Assembly (NCBI GenBank): GCA_963732845.1
Contig: CAVTBE010000021.1
Span: 124,001 to 188,000 of the forward strand
Direction of reading: 5' to 3'
Length of the DNA stretch: 64,000 nt
Origin: CAVSRC01 sp963732845
Lineage (GTDB): Bacteria > Pseudomonadota > Alphaproteobacteria > Rhizobiales > Kaistiaceae
A program made the position numbers and the translations under genes. The notes under the pieces were generated by a model. It made no database searches and had not been told where the DNA came from. It saw nothing but the letters and a program-made list of their open reading frames with translations. Shown piece after piece: positions 1-7,485 of the stretch; positions within the stretch are counted from its first letter, which is position 1, and each line of letters begins with the position of its first letter.

Positions 1-548
1 GGATCACGCGCACGCCGCTGCCGGTCGGCATGGTCGATTTCCTGCTCCTCGACCGCAAGGCGGTCGACGCCTTCAACCGCCTCGACGAGCGCACGCGATT
101 CTCCAAGGGCCTCTACGCCTGGATCGGCTTCAAGCAAGCCTCCATCCCGTTCGATTACGGCGAGCGGCAGGCAGGGGGATCGCGCTTCAGCTTCCTGCGC
201 CTGGCCAGCTTCGCCCTCGACGGCTTCGTTTCCTTTTCCACCCTGCCGCTGAAGGTGTGGTCCTATATCGGCGCGATGATCTCGCTGGCGGCGCTCGCCT
301 ATGGCATCTATTTCCTCCTGCGCAGCCTCTTCGTCGGGGTCGACGTGCCCGGCTACCCGTCGCTGATCGTGTCGATCATGTTCTTCGCCGGGGTGCAGCT
401 CGTCTCGCTCGGCGTCATCGGCGAGTATCTGGCGCGCATCTACGAGGAGGTGAAGGCGCGGCCGCTCTATGTGATCGCCGAGGAGATCGGCACCGGTGAC
501 GGCGCGAAGACCGCGCCCGTGTCGCGCCCGCTGCGAAAGCCGGCATGA
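1..548 (+). CDS. Glycosyltransferase family 2, DPM1/GtrB-like, C-terminal part (5' truncated by window)
   Basis: Only the C-terminal half of the gene is in the window; the frame is open from base 3. The visible part has the end of the catalytic domain and two hydrophobic helices (around LKVWSYIGAMISLAALAYGI and LIVSIMFFAGVQLVSLGVIG) followed by EYLARIYEEVKARPLYV, the layout of polyprenyl-phosphate glycosyltransferases of the DPM1/GtrB/ArnC type. These enzymes load a sugar onto a lipid carrier at the inner membrane. The stop overlaps the next start (ATGA at 545), and a GtrA protein follows, so a lipid-linked sugar transfer operon is inferred. The sugar is unknown. Confidence 0.85.
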   Translation, partial: ITRTPLPVGMVDFLLLDRKAVDAFNRLDERTRFSKGLYAWIGFKQASIPFDYGERQAGGSRFSFLRLASFALDGFVSFSTLPLKVWSYIGAMISLAALAYGIYFLLRSLFVGVDVPGYPSLIVSIMFFAGVQLVSLGVIGEYLARIYEEVKARPLYVIAEEIGTGDGAKTAPVSRPLRKPA

Positions 549-1417
549 TGGCGCCGATCATCCTCAACGGCGACGACTACGGCATGACCCGGGGCGTCTC
601 GGACGGCATCCTGAAACTGGCCGAAGCCGGCCGGCTGTCGGCGACCAGCGCCATGGTCAACATGCGGTACTGGCCGGACATGGCGGCTGCGGCGGTGGCC
701 CTGCGCGACCGCTTCGCAGTCGGGCTGCACCTCAACCTCACCTTCGGGGCACCATTGGGCGCCATGCCGAAACTGGCGCCGACCGGCGACCTGCCGCCGC
801 CCGACAGGGTGATCGGCCGGGCGGTCAGCCGCGCGATCGACAGACAGGAGATCGCCGACGAGATCGAGCGTCAGCTCGACCGCTTCGAGGCGGCGGCCGG
901 CGTGCCGCCGGATTTCGTTGACGGTCATCACCACGTGCATGCCCTGCCGGGCATTCGCGAGGCGCTGCTGGATGTGCTGAAGCGGCGCTTTCCGGCCGGC
1001 GGCCCGCTGGTCCGCGATCCGGCCGACCGGGTCTCGGCGATCCTGAAGCGCGGGGGCGCGGTCAGCAAGGCGTTGAGGGCACTGATGCTTTCCTACGGCT
1101 TCGGCGGACAGGTGGAAGCGGCGGGCTTTCCCACCAATCGCGGCTTCTCCGGCTATTCGCGCTTCGGGGCGGTTCCCTATGCGACGGAGTTCGCCGGCTT
1201 CCTGATCGCGGCCGGACCGCGGCCAATGATCATGTGTCATCCGGGACTGGCCGACGACGAACTGGGCGCCGACGACGAGATTGCTGCGCGGCGCCCGGAG
1301 GAGCACGCCTTCCTCTCCGGTCATGACGGCCTGCCCGATCTCATCTGGCATGTGACGGCCCGCGACGTGGCCGGCTTTCCCTGGGCCGCATCGGGCGGTC
1401 CGGCCGAGGCCGGCTGA
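545..1417 (+). CDS. ChbG/HpnK (YdjC-like) family deacetylase
   Basis: A 290-residue protein starting NGDDYGMTRGVSDGI, with DGHHHVHALPGI near residue 125. The Asp of GDDYG and the paired His are the metal ligands of YdjC-fold carbohydrate deacetylases. Known relatives remove acetyl groups from chito-oligosaccharides (ChbG) or act in hopanoid modification (HpnK). Its ATG overlaps the stop of the upstream GT2 gene and GtrA follows by 1 nt, so here it more likely edits an acetylated lipid-linked sugar made by the operon. The substrate is inferred from context only. Confidence 0.85.
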   Translation: MMAPIILNGDDYGMTRGVSDGILKLAEAGRLSATSAMVNMRYWPDMAAAAVALRDRFAVGLHLNLTFGAPLGAMPKLAPTGDLPPPDRVIGRAVSRAIDRQEIADEIERQLDRFEAAAGVPPDFVDGHHHVHALPGIREALLDVLKRRFPAGGPLVRDPADRVSAILKRGGAVSKALRALMLSYGFGGQVEAAGFPTNRGFSGYSRFGAVPYATEFAGFLIAAGPRPMIMCHPGLADDELGADDEIAARRPEEHAFLSGHDGLPDLIWHVTARDVAGFPWAASGGPAEAG

Positions 1418-1418
1418 G

Positions 1419-1835
1419 ATGACCGGGGACGGGCGTCCGCTCGACTATCGTTCGTTCCGCCACTGGGGCGGCTTCATCTTCTCCGGCGGCAGCGCCTTCC
1501 TGGTCGATGCCGCCATCAATACCGGGCTCATCCATTTCGTCGGGCTCAGCCCGTTCGTCAGCCGGTTGATTTCCATCGGCTGCGCCATGGTGTTCGCCTG
1601 GGCCATGCACCGGCGCGTGACCTTTGCCGTCGCGGCGCCGCCCAGCCTTGGCGAGTTCGCCCGCTTCGTCACCGTCGCCGGCGGCGCCAATGCGCTGAAC
1701 TACCTGATCTATGCGGGGATTCTGCTCGCTTGGCCGGCAACATGGCCGTTTGCCGCGCTGGTGGTGAGCACGGGGATCGCGACGGCGGCGTCCTATCTCG
1801 GCTTCCGCTTCGGCGTGTTCCGGCGCGAGCCGTAA
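1419..1835 (+). CDS. GtrA family membrane protein
   Basis: A 138-residue hydrophobic protein with about four membrane helices and the N-terminal pattern FIFSGGSAFLVDAAIN typical of GtrA. GtrA proteins are thought to flip polyprenyl-phosphate-linked sugars across the inner membrane. It starts 1 nt after the deacetylase stop and is the third gene of a GT2-deacetylase-GtrA operon, a standard arrangement for O-antigen or lipid glucosylation. Its 3' end abuts the convergent pdxY. Confidence 0.88.
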   Translation: MTGDGRPLDYRSFRHWGGFIFSGGSAFLVDAAINTGLIHFVGLSPFVSRLISIGCAMVFAWAMHRRVTFAVAAPPSLGEFARFVTVAGGANALNYLIYAGILLAWPATWPFAALVVSTGIATAASYLGFRFGVFRREP

Positions 1836-2699
1836 TCAGTCGTCCGGGAAATCGGCGATGGTGACGCCGGTGGCCGGGGCGCCGATCGCGTCCTGGCAGG
1901 CGGCCAGCGGCAGTTCGTCGAGGCCGTCGCGCTCGGCGGCCTCGACCAGATGGCACACGGCGGCCGATGCGCGGGCGGTGGCGTCCTGTGGCGCGGCGCC
2001 ATCCAGGCGATGGCCGAGATAGAGGGCGGCGAAGAGGTCGCCGGTGCCGTGCACGGTGTTGTCGGGCAGCCAGCGATGGGTGATCCGAAAGTTCGCCGCG
2101 GGCGTGGTGAGCCATGTCTCGATGGTGTCGGTGTGCGTTGCCGCCGAAGTCACGACCACCTCCGGCGGCCGGTGGAGCCGCGCGGCGTCGGTGCCGATGC
2201 CGGCGCCCAGCCAGTCGGCCTCGAAGCGGTTGGGCGTGGCGATGTCGGAAAGCGGCAGCAGGCGGTCGCGGATGGCGGCGGCCAGCGCCTCCGGCTGAAA
2301 GAGGCCGCCGGTATCGCCGATATTGGGGTCGCAGAGGTGGATCGCGGCCGGGTTGGCTGCCTTGACCGCGGCGACGAGGCGTGCGGCGGAGGCCACCTGC
2401 CCGGCCTCGCCGAAATAGCCGGTCAGCACCGCGCCGACATCGGCGAGCCAGTCGGCGCCGGCGAGGTCGGCGATGAGGGCCGCGAAGGTGGCGGGGTCCG
2501 GCGCCATGCGGGTGGCGCGGCCATGGCCGGGGTGCCAGGAGAGCACCACCGTCGGAACGAAGATCACCGGGAAGCCCAACCGTTCGAGCGCAAAGACGCT
2601 TGCGCGGCCGCCGACTCCGCCGCGGGCGACCAGGCTGTTGACGACGACGACAGTGGGTTTCGGCACGGGCCGGTCCTTCTTCCTGATCCACCCCGTCAT
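1836..2699 (-). CDS. pdxY: Pyridoxal kinase
   Basis: A 287-residue ribokinase-fold kinase. It has VARGGVGGRASVFALERLGF near the N terminus, the pyridoxal-kinase signature around HPGHG, and DNTVHGTGDLFAA near residue 215, where the GTGD Asp is the catalytic base. It phosphorylates pyridoxal with ATP in B6 salvage. Its stop abuts the convergent gtrA gene. The ATG at 2699 was used; a later start near VPKPTVVVV would remove a charged 12-residue tail. pdxY rather than pdxK is by overall resemblance. Confidence 0.85.
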   Translation of the reverse strand: MTGWIRKKDRPVPKPTVVVVNSLVARGGVGGRASVFALERLGFPVIFVPTVVLSWHPGHGRATRMAPDPATFAALIADLAGADWLADVGAVLTGYFGEAGQVASAARLVAAVKAANPAAIHLCDPNIGDTGGLFQPEALAAAIRDRLLPLSDIATPNRFEADWLGAGIGTDAARLHRPPEVVVTSAATHTDTIETWLTTPAANFRITHRWLPDNTVHGTGDLFAALYLGHRLDGAAPQDATARASAAVCHLVEAAERDGLDELPLAACQDAIGAPATGVTIADFPDD

Positions 2700-2777
2700 C
2701 TAGCTGACATCTTGGCAGTGGAGCAAAGGCGGCGGTGGGACTAGTCTCACCGTGCGGGGACTGAGAGAGGAATTCGG

Positions 2778-3680
2778 ATGGCGGGAGATTTGCGTCCGCG
2801 GCGTAGTGCGCTGTTCATCCCGGGGGCGAATGCGCGGGCGCTCGAAAAATGCAGGAGCATCGCGGCCGACGTGCTGATCCTCGACCTTGAGGATTCGGTG
2901 GCGCCGGACCGCAAGAACACGGCGCGCGACGCCATCGCCGCCATGGTTACCGAGCTGACCACCGGGCGGCGCGAGATCGTGGTGCGCATCAATGGCCTCG
3001 ACACCCCGTGGATTGCCCGCGACATCGCCGCCATGGCATCGGCAAGGCCCGACGCCATCCTGGTGCCGAAGCTGTCGCGCACCGACGACATCCGCCGCAC
3101 GCGGGCGGCGCTGGCGGCGGCGCACGCGCCCAAGACGGTGAACCTGTGGGCGATGATCGAGACGCCAGCGGCCGTGCTCAATGCCAGCGCCATGGCGGCG
3201 ATCGCCGCCATGCCGGCACCGGCGGTCACCTGCTATGTGGTCGGCACCAACGATCTGGCCGCCGCACTCGGCGCCACCATCCGGCCGGGGCGTGCGGCGA
3301 TGCTGCCGCATATTGCCCAGGTGGTGGTGGCGGCGCGCGCCCACGGTCTCGCCGTGCTCGACGGCACCTTCAACGATCTCGACGACGTGCAGGGGCTCGC
3401 CGAGGAATGCCGGCAGGGATGCGACCTCGGCATGGACGGCAAGACCGTCATCCACCCCAACCAGGTGCCGGTCGCCAATGCCGCCTTCGGGCCGTCGCAG
3501 CAGGATCTCGCCTGGTCGCGCAGGGTGATCGAAGCCTTTGCGGCGGAGGAGAATGCCGGCAAGGGCGTCATCACGGTCGACGGGCAGATGGTGGAGCGCC
3601 TGCACGAGCGCACAGCGCGGCGCACGCTGGAACTCGCCGATGCGATCCTGGCGATGGGCAGCGAGACCGAAGACGCCTGA
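2778..3680 (+). CDS. HpcH/HpaI-type CoA ester lyase (CitE/malyl-CoA lyase family)
   Basis: A 300-residue TIM-barrel protein beginning RRSALFIPGANARALEK, with LDLEDSVAPDRK around residue 37 (acidic metal/CoA region), an IET motif near residue 135 and GMDGKTVIHPNQV near residue 215, the signature of CitE-like lyases. Members cleave or condense (S)-citramalyl-CoA, malyl-CoA or beta-methylmalyl-CoA. No partner genes for a citrate lyase complex are nearby, so a stand-alone CoA-ester lyase is more likely than CitE. It is transcribed away from pdxY across a 78-bp gap. Confidence 0.85.
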   Translation: MAGDLRPRRSALFIPGANARALEKCRSIAADVLILDLEDSVAPDRKNTARDAIAAMVTELTTGRREIVVRINGLDTPWIARDIAAMASARPDAILVPKLSRTDDIRRTRAALAAAHAPKTVNLWAMIETPAAVLNASAMAAIAAMPAPAVTCYVVGTNDLAAALGATIRPGRAAMLPHIAQVVVAARAHGLAVLDGTFNDLDDVQGLAEECRQGCDLGMDGKTVIHPNQVPVANAAFGPSQQDLAWSRRVIEAFAAEENAGKGVITVDGQMVERLHERTARRTLELADAILAMGSETEDA

Positions 3681-3715
3681 GCCGGCGGCGGCGCGAAACC
3701 GCCGAGCGGATGCCG

Positions 3716-4231
3716 CTACTGGCACTCCTTGGCGATGGCGTCGAGGGCGGCCGTGACACCCGACAGCGAATAGAAGTCGGTGACGCTGGTGCCGCGGCTC
3801 GACGTGCTCGTCACGGTCATCTTGGTGCCCTTCTTCATCGCCGCGATGAGCGCCGGCTCCTGATCCGGCACCGCCCAGGAGGTCTCGCCGGCGGCGTCGT
3901 TGAAGAACATCTTGAAATCGGTGCCGTCGACGTTGGTGGTGACGTCGCTGCCGGCCTTGAACGGGAAGCCGATGATCGTACTCGCCTCGTTCGTGATGCT
4001 CTTCGACGGAATCGTGGTGATCATGAAGAAGGTGTCGCCACGGCTCGAGATCGAACGCGAGTATTTCGAGCTCTGCGGCTGGGTGGCGGCAAAGCAGGTC
4101 TTGGCGTCGCCCTCGGTCGATACGTAGGCATTCCAGGCCTTGAAGGCGCCGATGGAGGTCGGCGCCTGTGCGGCGGCCAGGCTTGTCGACGCGACAAGTG
4201 CGCCGGTCAGGAGCAGGATGCGTAAATTCAT
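3716..4231 (-). CDS. Secreted invasion-associated locus B (IalB)-like protein
   Basis: A 171-residue protein starting MNLRILLLTGALVASTSLAAAQA, a clear signal peptide with AxA cleavage. The mature part (WNAYVSTEGDAKTCFAATQP, then FMITTIPS, GFPFKAGSDVTTNVDG, FFNDAAGETSWA and a C-terminal Cys) matches the IalB family, a periplasmic protein group of alphaproteobacteria with two conserved Cys. The ATG at 4231 was preferred over 4294 because it begins the signal peptide. Function is unknown outside Bartonella, where the name came from. Confidence 0.85.
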   Translation of the reverse strand: MNLRILLLTGALVASTSLAAAQAPTSIGAFKAWNAYVSTEGDAKTCFAATQPQSSKYSRSISSRGDTFFMITTIPSKSITNEASTIIGFPFKAGSDVTTNVDGTDFKMFFNDAAGETSWAVPDQEPALIAAMKKGTKMTVTSTSSRGTSVTDFYSLSGVTAALDAIAKECQ

Positions 4232-4427
4232 CAGCCTCTCGCGGGAACGCCGGGACATCGCCCCGGTCACCGGTTCACCAGATTCGCTAATCATTTATTA
4301 AACTTCCCGCACGGGAGTTACTATTTCGTGAAGCACGGGGCAATCCGCAAACGCTGAATTTCCGGCGCGCAATGTGAGGCCCCAACTAAAATGGCGAAAT
4401 CGGACGAGAATCTGGCCAGGCGGCGTG

Positions 4428-4793
4428 TCAGTGCTGCTTTTCGTCGAGCGCCGCCCGGGCGGCGGCGCGATGGGTCGGGGTGATGTGGGCGCCGACGGTG
4501 GCGATCGCCGCAACAAGCACGGTTATGTCGTCGGTGAAGCCGATGCCGGCGATGAAATCGGGAATGACGTCCAGCGGTAGCACAAAATAGGCCAGCGCCC
4601 CGATGAGAACAGCGCGCACGCGCGTCGGCGTGGCCGGGTCGAAGGCGCAGTAATAGGCAGCGACCAGGTCCTCGGCGAAGGGGATATAGCGGGCAGCCCG
4701 GCGGAAGGTCGCCCAGAACCGGCTGCGCACCCGCTGCTCAGCGTGGGCTTCGTCTTCCGGCCCCAGAATCTCGCCGTACAGCACCTTGGTCAT
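4428..4793 (-). CDS. DUF1232 (YkvA) family membrane protein
   Basis: A 121-residue protein with the DUF1232 core RVRAVLIGALAYFVLPLDVIPDFIAGIGFTDD around residues 60-90: a membrane hairpin with the family's invariant PxDxIPD segment. The molecular role of the family is not established. It is followed upstream (to the right, same strand) by thpR at an 88-bp distance, so co-transcription is possible but not shown. Confidence 0.85.
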   Translation of the reverse strand: MTKVLYGEILGPEDEAHAEQRVRSRFWATFRRAARYIPFAEDLVAAYYCAFDPATPTRVRAVLIGALAYFVLPLDVIPDFIAGIGFTDDITVLVAAIATVGAHITPTHRAAARAALDEKQH

Positions 4794-4881
4794 CGGTTAT
4801 CCCTCCGCGTCACGGACGCCGGAAAAGATGGGGCCGCCGGCCCGCCGGCGCAAGCCGGGGAGCGCGACGGGTTGAGGCCCC

Positions 4882-5448
4882 TCAGGCTGACAGGCGCGCC
4901 ATGTCGCCGCCCGCCGGGATCAGCGGGTAGGCTTCCTCGACGATATAGGGCCCGCCGCCGACCGAATCGCGCGAGGAAAACAGCACGAAGCGATCGACCT
5001 CGACCGGCCCGGTGGAGAAGCCGCCGCGCAGCGTCAGATAGTCGGCGATGTCGCGGGTGCTGGCATGGCGCAGGCGGGCGAGCGTGATGTGCGGCGTGAA
5101 CTTGCGGCCCTCCGGCGGCAGGCCGATGCGCTGCATCAGGCGCTCGTGCTCGGCCTGAAGCTCGGTCAGCGGCGGCGACGGTTCGATGCGCGCCACGATG
5201 GCGTGCGGCTTGCGCGTGCCGAGCGTCCCCACGCCGGTAATGCGCAGCGAGAATGCGGTGCGCCGCACCCGCGCCAGAGCCTCGGCGATCGCTTCCGCCG
5301 CGATCATGTCGATATCGCCCATGAAGCGCAGGGTGAGATGGTAGTTCTCGGTGCTGATCCAGCGGGCACCGGGCAGGCCGCCGCGCAGAAAGGACAGGCG
5401 TTCCGCAATCCCGAGAGGGATTTCCACTCCGGTGAAGAGGCGCGGCAT
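4882..5448 (-). CDS. thpR: RNA 2',3'-cyclic phosphodiesterase (2H/LigT family)
   Basis: A 188-residue protein starting MPRLFTGVEIPLGIAERL. It carries two HxTx motifs of the 2H phosphoesterase fold: HLTLRFMG near residue 45 and HITLARLRH near residue 131. ThpR/LigT opens 2',3'-cyclic phosphates on RNA ends. The ATG at 5448 gives the usual length; the frame stays open upstream to 5556 but that extension is basic and unlike the family. Confidence 0.88.
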   Translation of the reverse strand: MPRLFTGVEIPLGIAERLSFLRGGLPGARWISTENYHLTLRFMGDIDMIAAEAIAEALARVRRTAFSLRITGVGTLGTRKPHAIVARIEPSPPLTELQAEHERLMQRIGLPPEGRKFTPHITLARLRHASTRDIADYLTLRGGFSTGPVEVDRFVLFSSRDSVGGGPYIVEEAYPLIPAGGDMARLSA

Positions 5449-5579
5449 CTTGCGAATCTCCCGGCTGGCTGTCGTCCGGGGAAGACTCGCTGCTTTGCGG
5501 CCGGTCTGTAAAGGGGATGAGACGTCTTTTTTGCGCGGTTTTCGGCCGCTCACCAATCATTAAGCTCCTGTCATGGTAC

Positions 5580-5608
5580 TTGTTTAGGCTGAAGCCGCAG
5601 CCCATATT
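5580..5608 (+). promoter_or_regulatory. Possible sigma70-type promoter for the BI-1 gene
   Basis: TTGTTT at 5580-5585 and CATATT at 5603-5608 are 17 nt apart, 63 bp upstream of the BI-1 start. The match is moderate and rests on pattern only. Confidence 0.3.
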
Positions 5609-5671
5609 GACCGCACGCGCGCCAGGGCCCTCGCGGGCCGCGCCGAGTTGTAACGAAGAAGGGACCTTTCG

Positions 5672-6430
5672 ATGGCGAATTACGACAACCAGCCCCGGTT
5701 CGGCGCGACCGTCGCGCGCGGTGCTGACAGCGCGATCGATGCCGGCCTCCGGGCGCATATGATCCGTGTTTACAACTACATGGCGATTGGCCTGGTGCTC
5801 ACCGGCATCGCCGCCTACGGCACCTTTGCAGTCTCGTTCACCGAAGTCGGCGGGCGGCTGGCGCTGACGGCCGTCGGCCAGGCCCTGTTCGGCTCCCCGC
5901 TGATGTGGGTGCTGGTGCTGGCGCCGCTCGGCCTCGTCTTCTTCCTGTCCTTCCGCATCAGCAAGATGAGCGTCGGCGCCGCCCAGGCGACCTTCTGGGC
6001 CTATGCGGCGCTGCTCGGCGTATCGCTGGGCTCGATCTTCGCGCTCTACACCACGACCAGCATCACCCAGGTGTTCATCATCACCGCCGGCACCTTCGGC
6101 GCGATGAGCCTGTGGGGCTACACCACCAAGCGCGACCTGACCGGCATGGGCTCGTTCCTGTTCATGGGCCTGATCGGCATCATCCTCGCCTCGATCGTCG
6201 GCATCTTCTGGCATTCGACCGCGCTGCAGTTCGCCATCTCGGTGATCGGCGTGCTGATCTTCACCGGGCTCACCGCCTACGACACCCAGAAGATCAAGGA
6301 AATCTACTATGTCGGCGACGACGGCGCGGTGGCGGGCCGCAAGGCGATCATGGGCGCGCTCCGCCTCTACCTCGATTTCGTCAACCTGTTCCTGATGCTG
6401 CTCCGGCTGTTCGGCCAGGGCCGCAACTAG
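5672..6430 (+). CDS. Bax inhibitor-1/YccA family membrane protein
   Basis: A 252-residue protein with seven predicted membrane helices from residue 35 on. It ends VFTGLTAYDTQKIKEIYY and LYLDFVNLFLMLLRLFG, the conserved C-terminal region of the BI-1/YccA (UPF0005) family. The TAYDTQ aspartate is part of the di-aspartyl pH sensor described for bacterial homologues, which act as pH-gated calcium-leak proteins or modulators of FtsH. An AAGGGACC ribosome site lies just before the ATG, and an intrinsic terminator follows at once. Confidence 0.92.
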   Translation: MANYDNQPRFGATVARGADSAIDAGLRAHMIRVYNYMAIGLVLTGIAAYGTFAVSFTEVGGRLALTAVGQALFGSPLMWVLVLAPLGLVFFLSFRISKMSVGAAQATFWAYAALLGVSLGSIFALYTTTSITQVFIITAGTFGAMSLWGYTTKRDLTGMGSFLFMGLIGIILASIVGIFWHSTALQFAISVIGVLIFTGLTAYDTQKIKEIYYVGDDGAVAGRKAIMGALRLYLDFVNLFLMLLRLFGQGRN

Positions 6431-6454
6431 GCGGGCCTGACAATGGACTGATGG

Positions 6455-6484
6455 AAAGGGCGCGGTTCGGCCGCGCCCTTTTGC
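6455..6484 (+). terminator. Intrinsic terminator after the BI-1 gene
   Basis: The stem AAAGGGCGCGG / CCGCGCCCTTT with loop TTCGG is followed by TTTGCTTT. It lies 24 nt after the BI-1 stop. Confidence 0.8.
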
Positions 6485-6503
6485 TTTCGTGAGGGCGGCA
6501 ACG

Positions 6504-7034
6504 ATGAGCGACATCGTCATCCGGCCGGCGACGACGGCCGATCTGGCAGCAATTACCGAAATCTACGCCGAGGCAGTGGCCGGCGGCACGGCGAGCTTCG
6601 AGGTGGTGCCGCCGGACGAAGCGGAGATGACGGCGCGCTTCGCGCGCCTCTCCGCGGGCGGCTTTCCCTATCTTGCCGCCGAACGGGCCGGCACGGTGCT
6701 CGGCTTCGGCTATGTCGGGCCCTATCGCGACCGGCCGGCCTATCGCCACACGGTGGAGGATTCGGTCTATCTGGCGGTGGAAGCCCGCGGGCAGGGTATT
6801 GGCGGGGCGCTCCTGCGCCGGCTGATCGACGATGCCACGGCGCTCAGCCTCCGCCAGATGGTGGCGGTCATTGGCGATTCGGCCAATGAGGCATCGATCT
6901 GGCTGCACAAGGCGGCCGGGTTCGAGCTGATCGGCACGCTCAAGGATGTCGGCTTCAAGCACAACCGCTGGCTCGACACGGTGATCATGCAGCGGGCGCT
7001 GGGGAGCGGCGCGGCAATCCCGCCGACGCGGTAG
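6504..7034 (+). CDS. GNAT N-acetyltransferase, phosphinothricin acetyltransferase-like
   Basis: A 176-residue acetyltransferase starting MSDIVIRPATTADLAAI. It has TASFEV, GYVGPYRDRPAYRHTVEDSVYL, and the acetyl-CoA loop ARGQGIGGALLRRLID near residue 95, followed by NEASIWLHKAAGFE. This is the PAT/YncA layout, whose members acetylate phosphinothricin, methionine sulfone or related small amines. The ATG at 6504 has GAGGGCGG 8 nt upstream; an in-frame GTG at 6489 would place the ribosome site inside the gene. Confidence 0.87.
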   Translation: MSDIVIRPATTADLAAITEIYAEAVAGGTASFEVVPPDEAEMTARFARLSAGGFPYLAAERAGTVLGFGYVGPYRDRPAYRHTVEDSVYLAVEARGQGIGGALLRRLIDDATALSLRQMVAVIGDSANEASIWLHKAAGFELIGTLKDVGFKHNRWLDTVIMQRALGSGAAIPPTR

Positions 7035-7049
7035 AGCGGGCGGCGCCGG

Positions 7050-7430
7050 TCAGGCGACGATCTTCAGGCGCCGGTCGATGACTCTCAGCACATTGGCGAG
7101 GTCGTGGCCGCGCTTGACGATCAGGCCGGTCGCGGTGACCAGGGACCAGATGCCCTGGCGGCGTGCCAGGCGGGGCTGCTTGACGATCCTGTAGAGGGGG
7201 ACTTCCGCGGTGCGGCGGAAGATCGAGAACACAGCCTGGTCCCTGCCGTGGTCGATTGCGTAGTCGCGCCATTCGCCGTCGGCGACCTTGCGCCCATAGA
7301 CGTCCAATATCTGGTTGAGTTCCTGGCGGTTGAAACTGACGGGCCCTGCGTGTGGGGCCGGTGACCTGGCGGCGAGGGCGATGAGGTTCGCCCGGCCGCC
7401 GGACGGCTCTTTTTCTTCTGTCTCGCTCAT
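7050..7430 (-). CDS. DUF2794 domain-containing protein
   Basis: A 126-residue protein with the DUF2794 core SFNRQELNQILDVYGRKVADGEWRDYAIDH and AVFSIFRRTAEVPLYRIVK. This family is largely alphaproteobacterial and has no known function. Only 16 bp separate its start codon from the duplicated target of the adjacent IS (7447-7454). The IS therefore replaced its native upstream region, and transcription may now come from the IS operon, which reads in the same direction. Confidence 0.85.
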   Translation of the reverse strand: MSETEEKEPSGGRANLIALAARSPAPHAGPVSFNRQELNQILDVYGRKVADGEWRDYAIDHGRDQAVFSIFRRTAEVPLYRIVKQPRLARRQGIWSLVTATGLIVKRGHDLANVLRVIDRRLKIVA

Positions 7431-7446
7431 GGTGTCTCTCGCGTCA

Positions 7447-7454
7447 TTCCACTG
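7447..7454. repeat. Left copy of 8-bp target site duplication (TTCCACTG)
   Basis: TTCCACTG directly abuts the left inverted repeat and recurs in the same orientation at 10043-10050, directly abutting the right one. An 8-bp duplication is what IS1595-family elements produce. Confidence 0.9.
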
Positions 7455-7476
7455 CGGTATAAGTAGTTATGGGCTT
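7455..7476. repeat. Left terminal inverted repeat of IS1595-type element
   Basis: These 22 bp match the reverse complement of 10021-10042 at 21 of 22 positions; the core is ATAAGTAGTTATGGGCTT and the single mismatch is the fourth base. Confidence 0.92.
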
Positions 7477-7485
7477 ATTGGCATT

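Noticed and set aside
4412..4426. TGGCCAGGCGGCGTG, also found at 34150
   Set aside because: A 15-bp GC-rich match in unrelated contexts with no symmetry; not convincing as a repeat family or operator.
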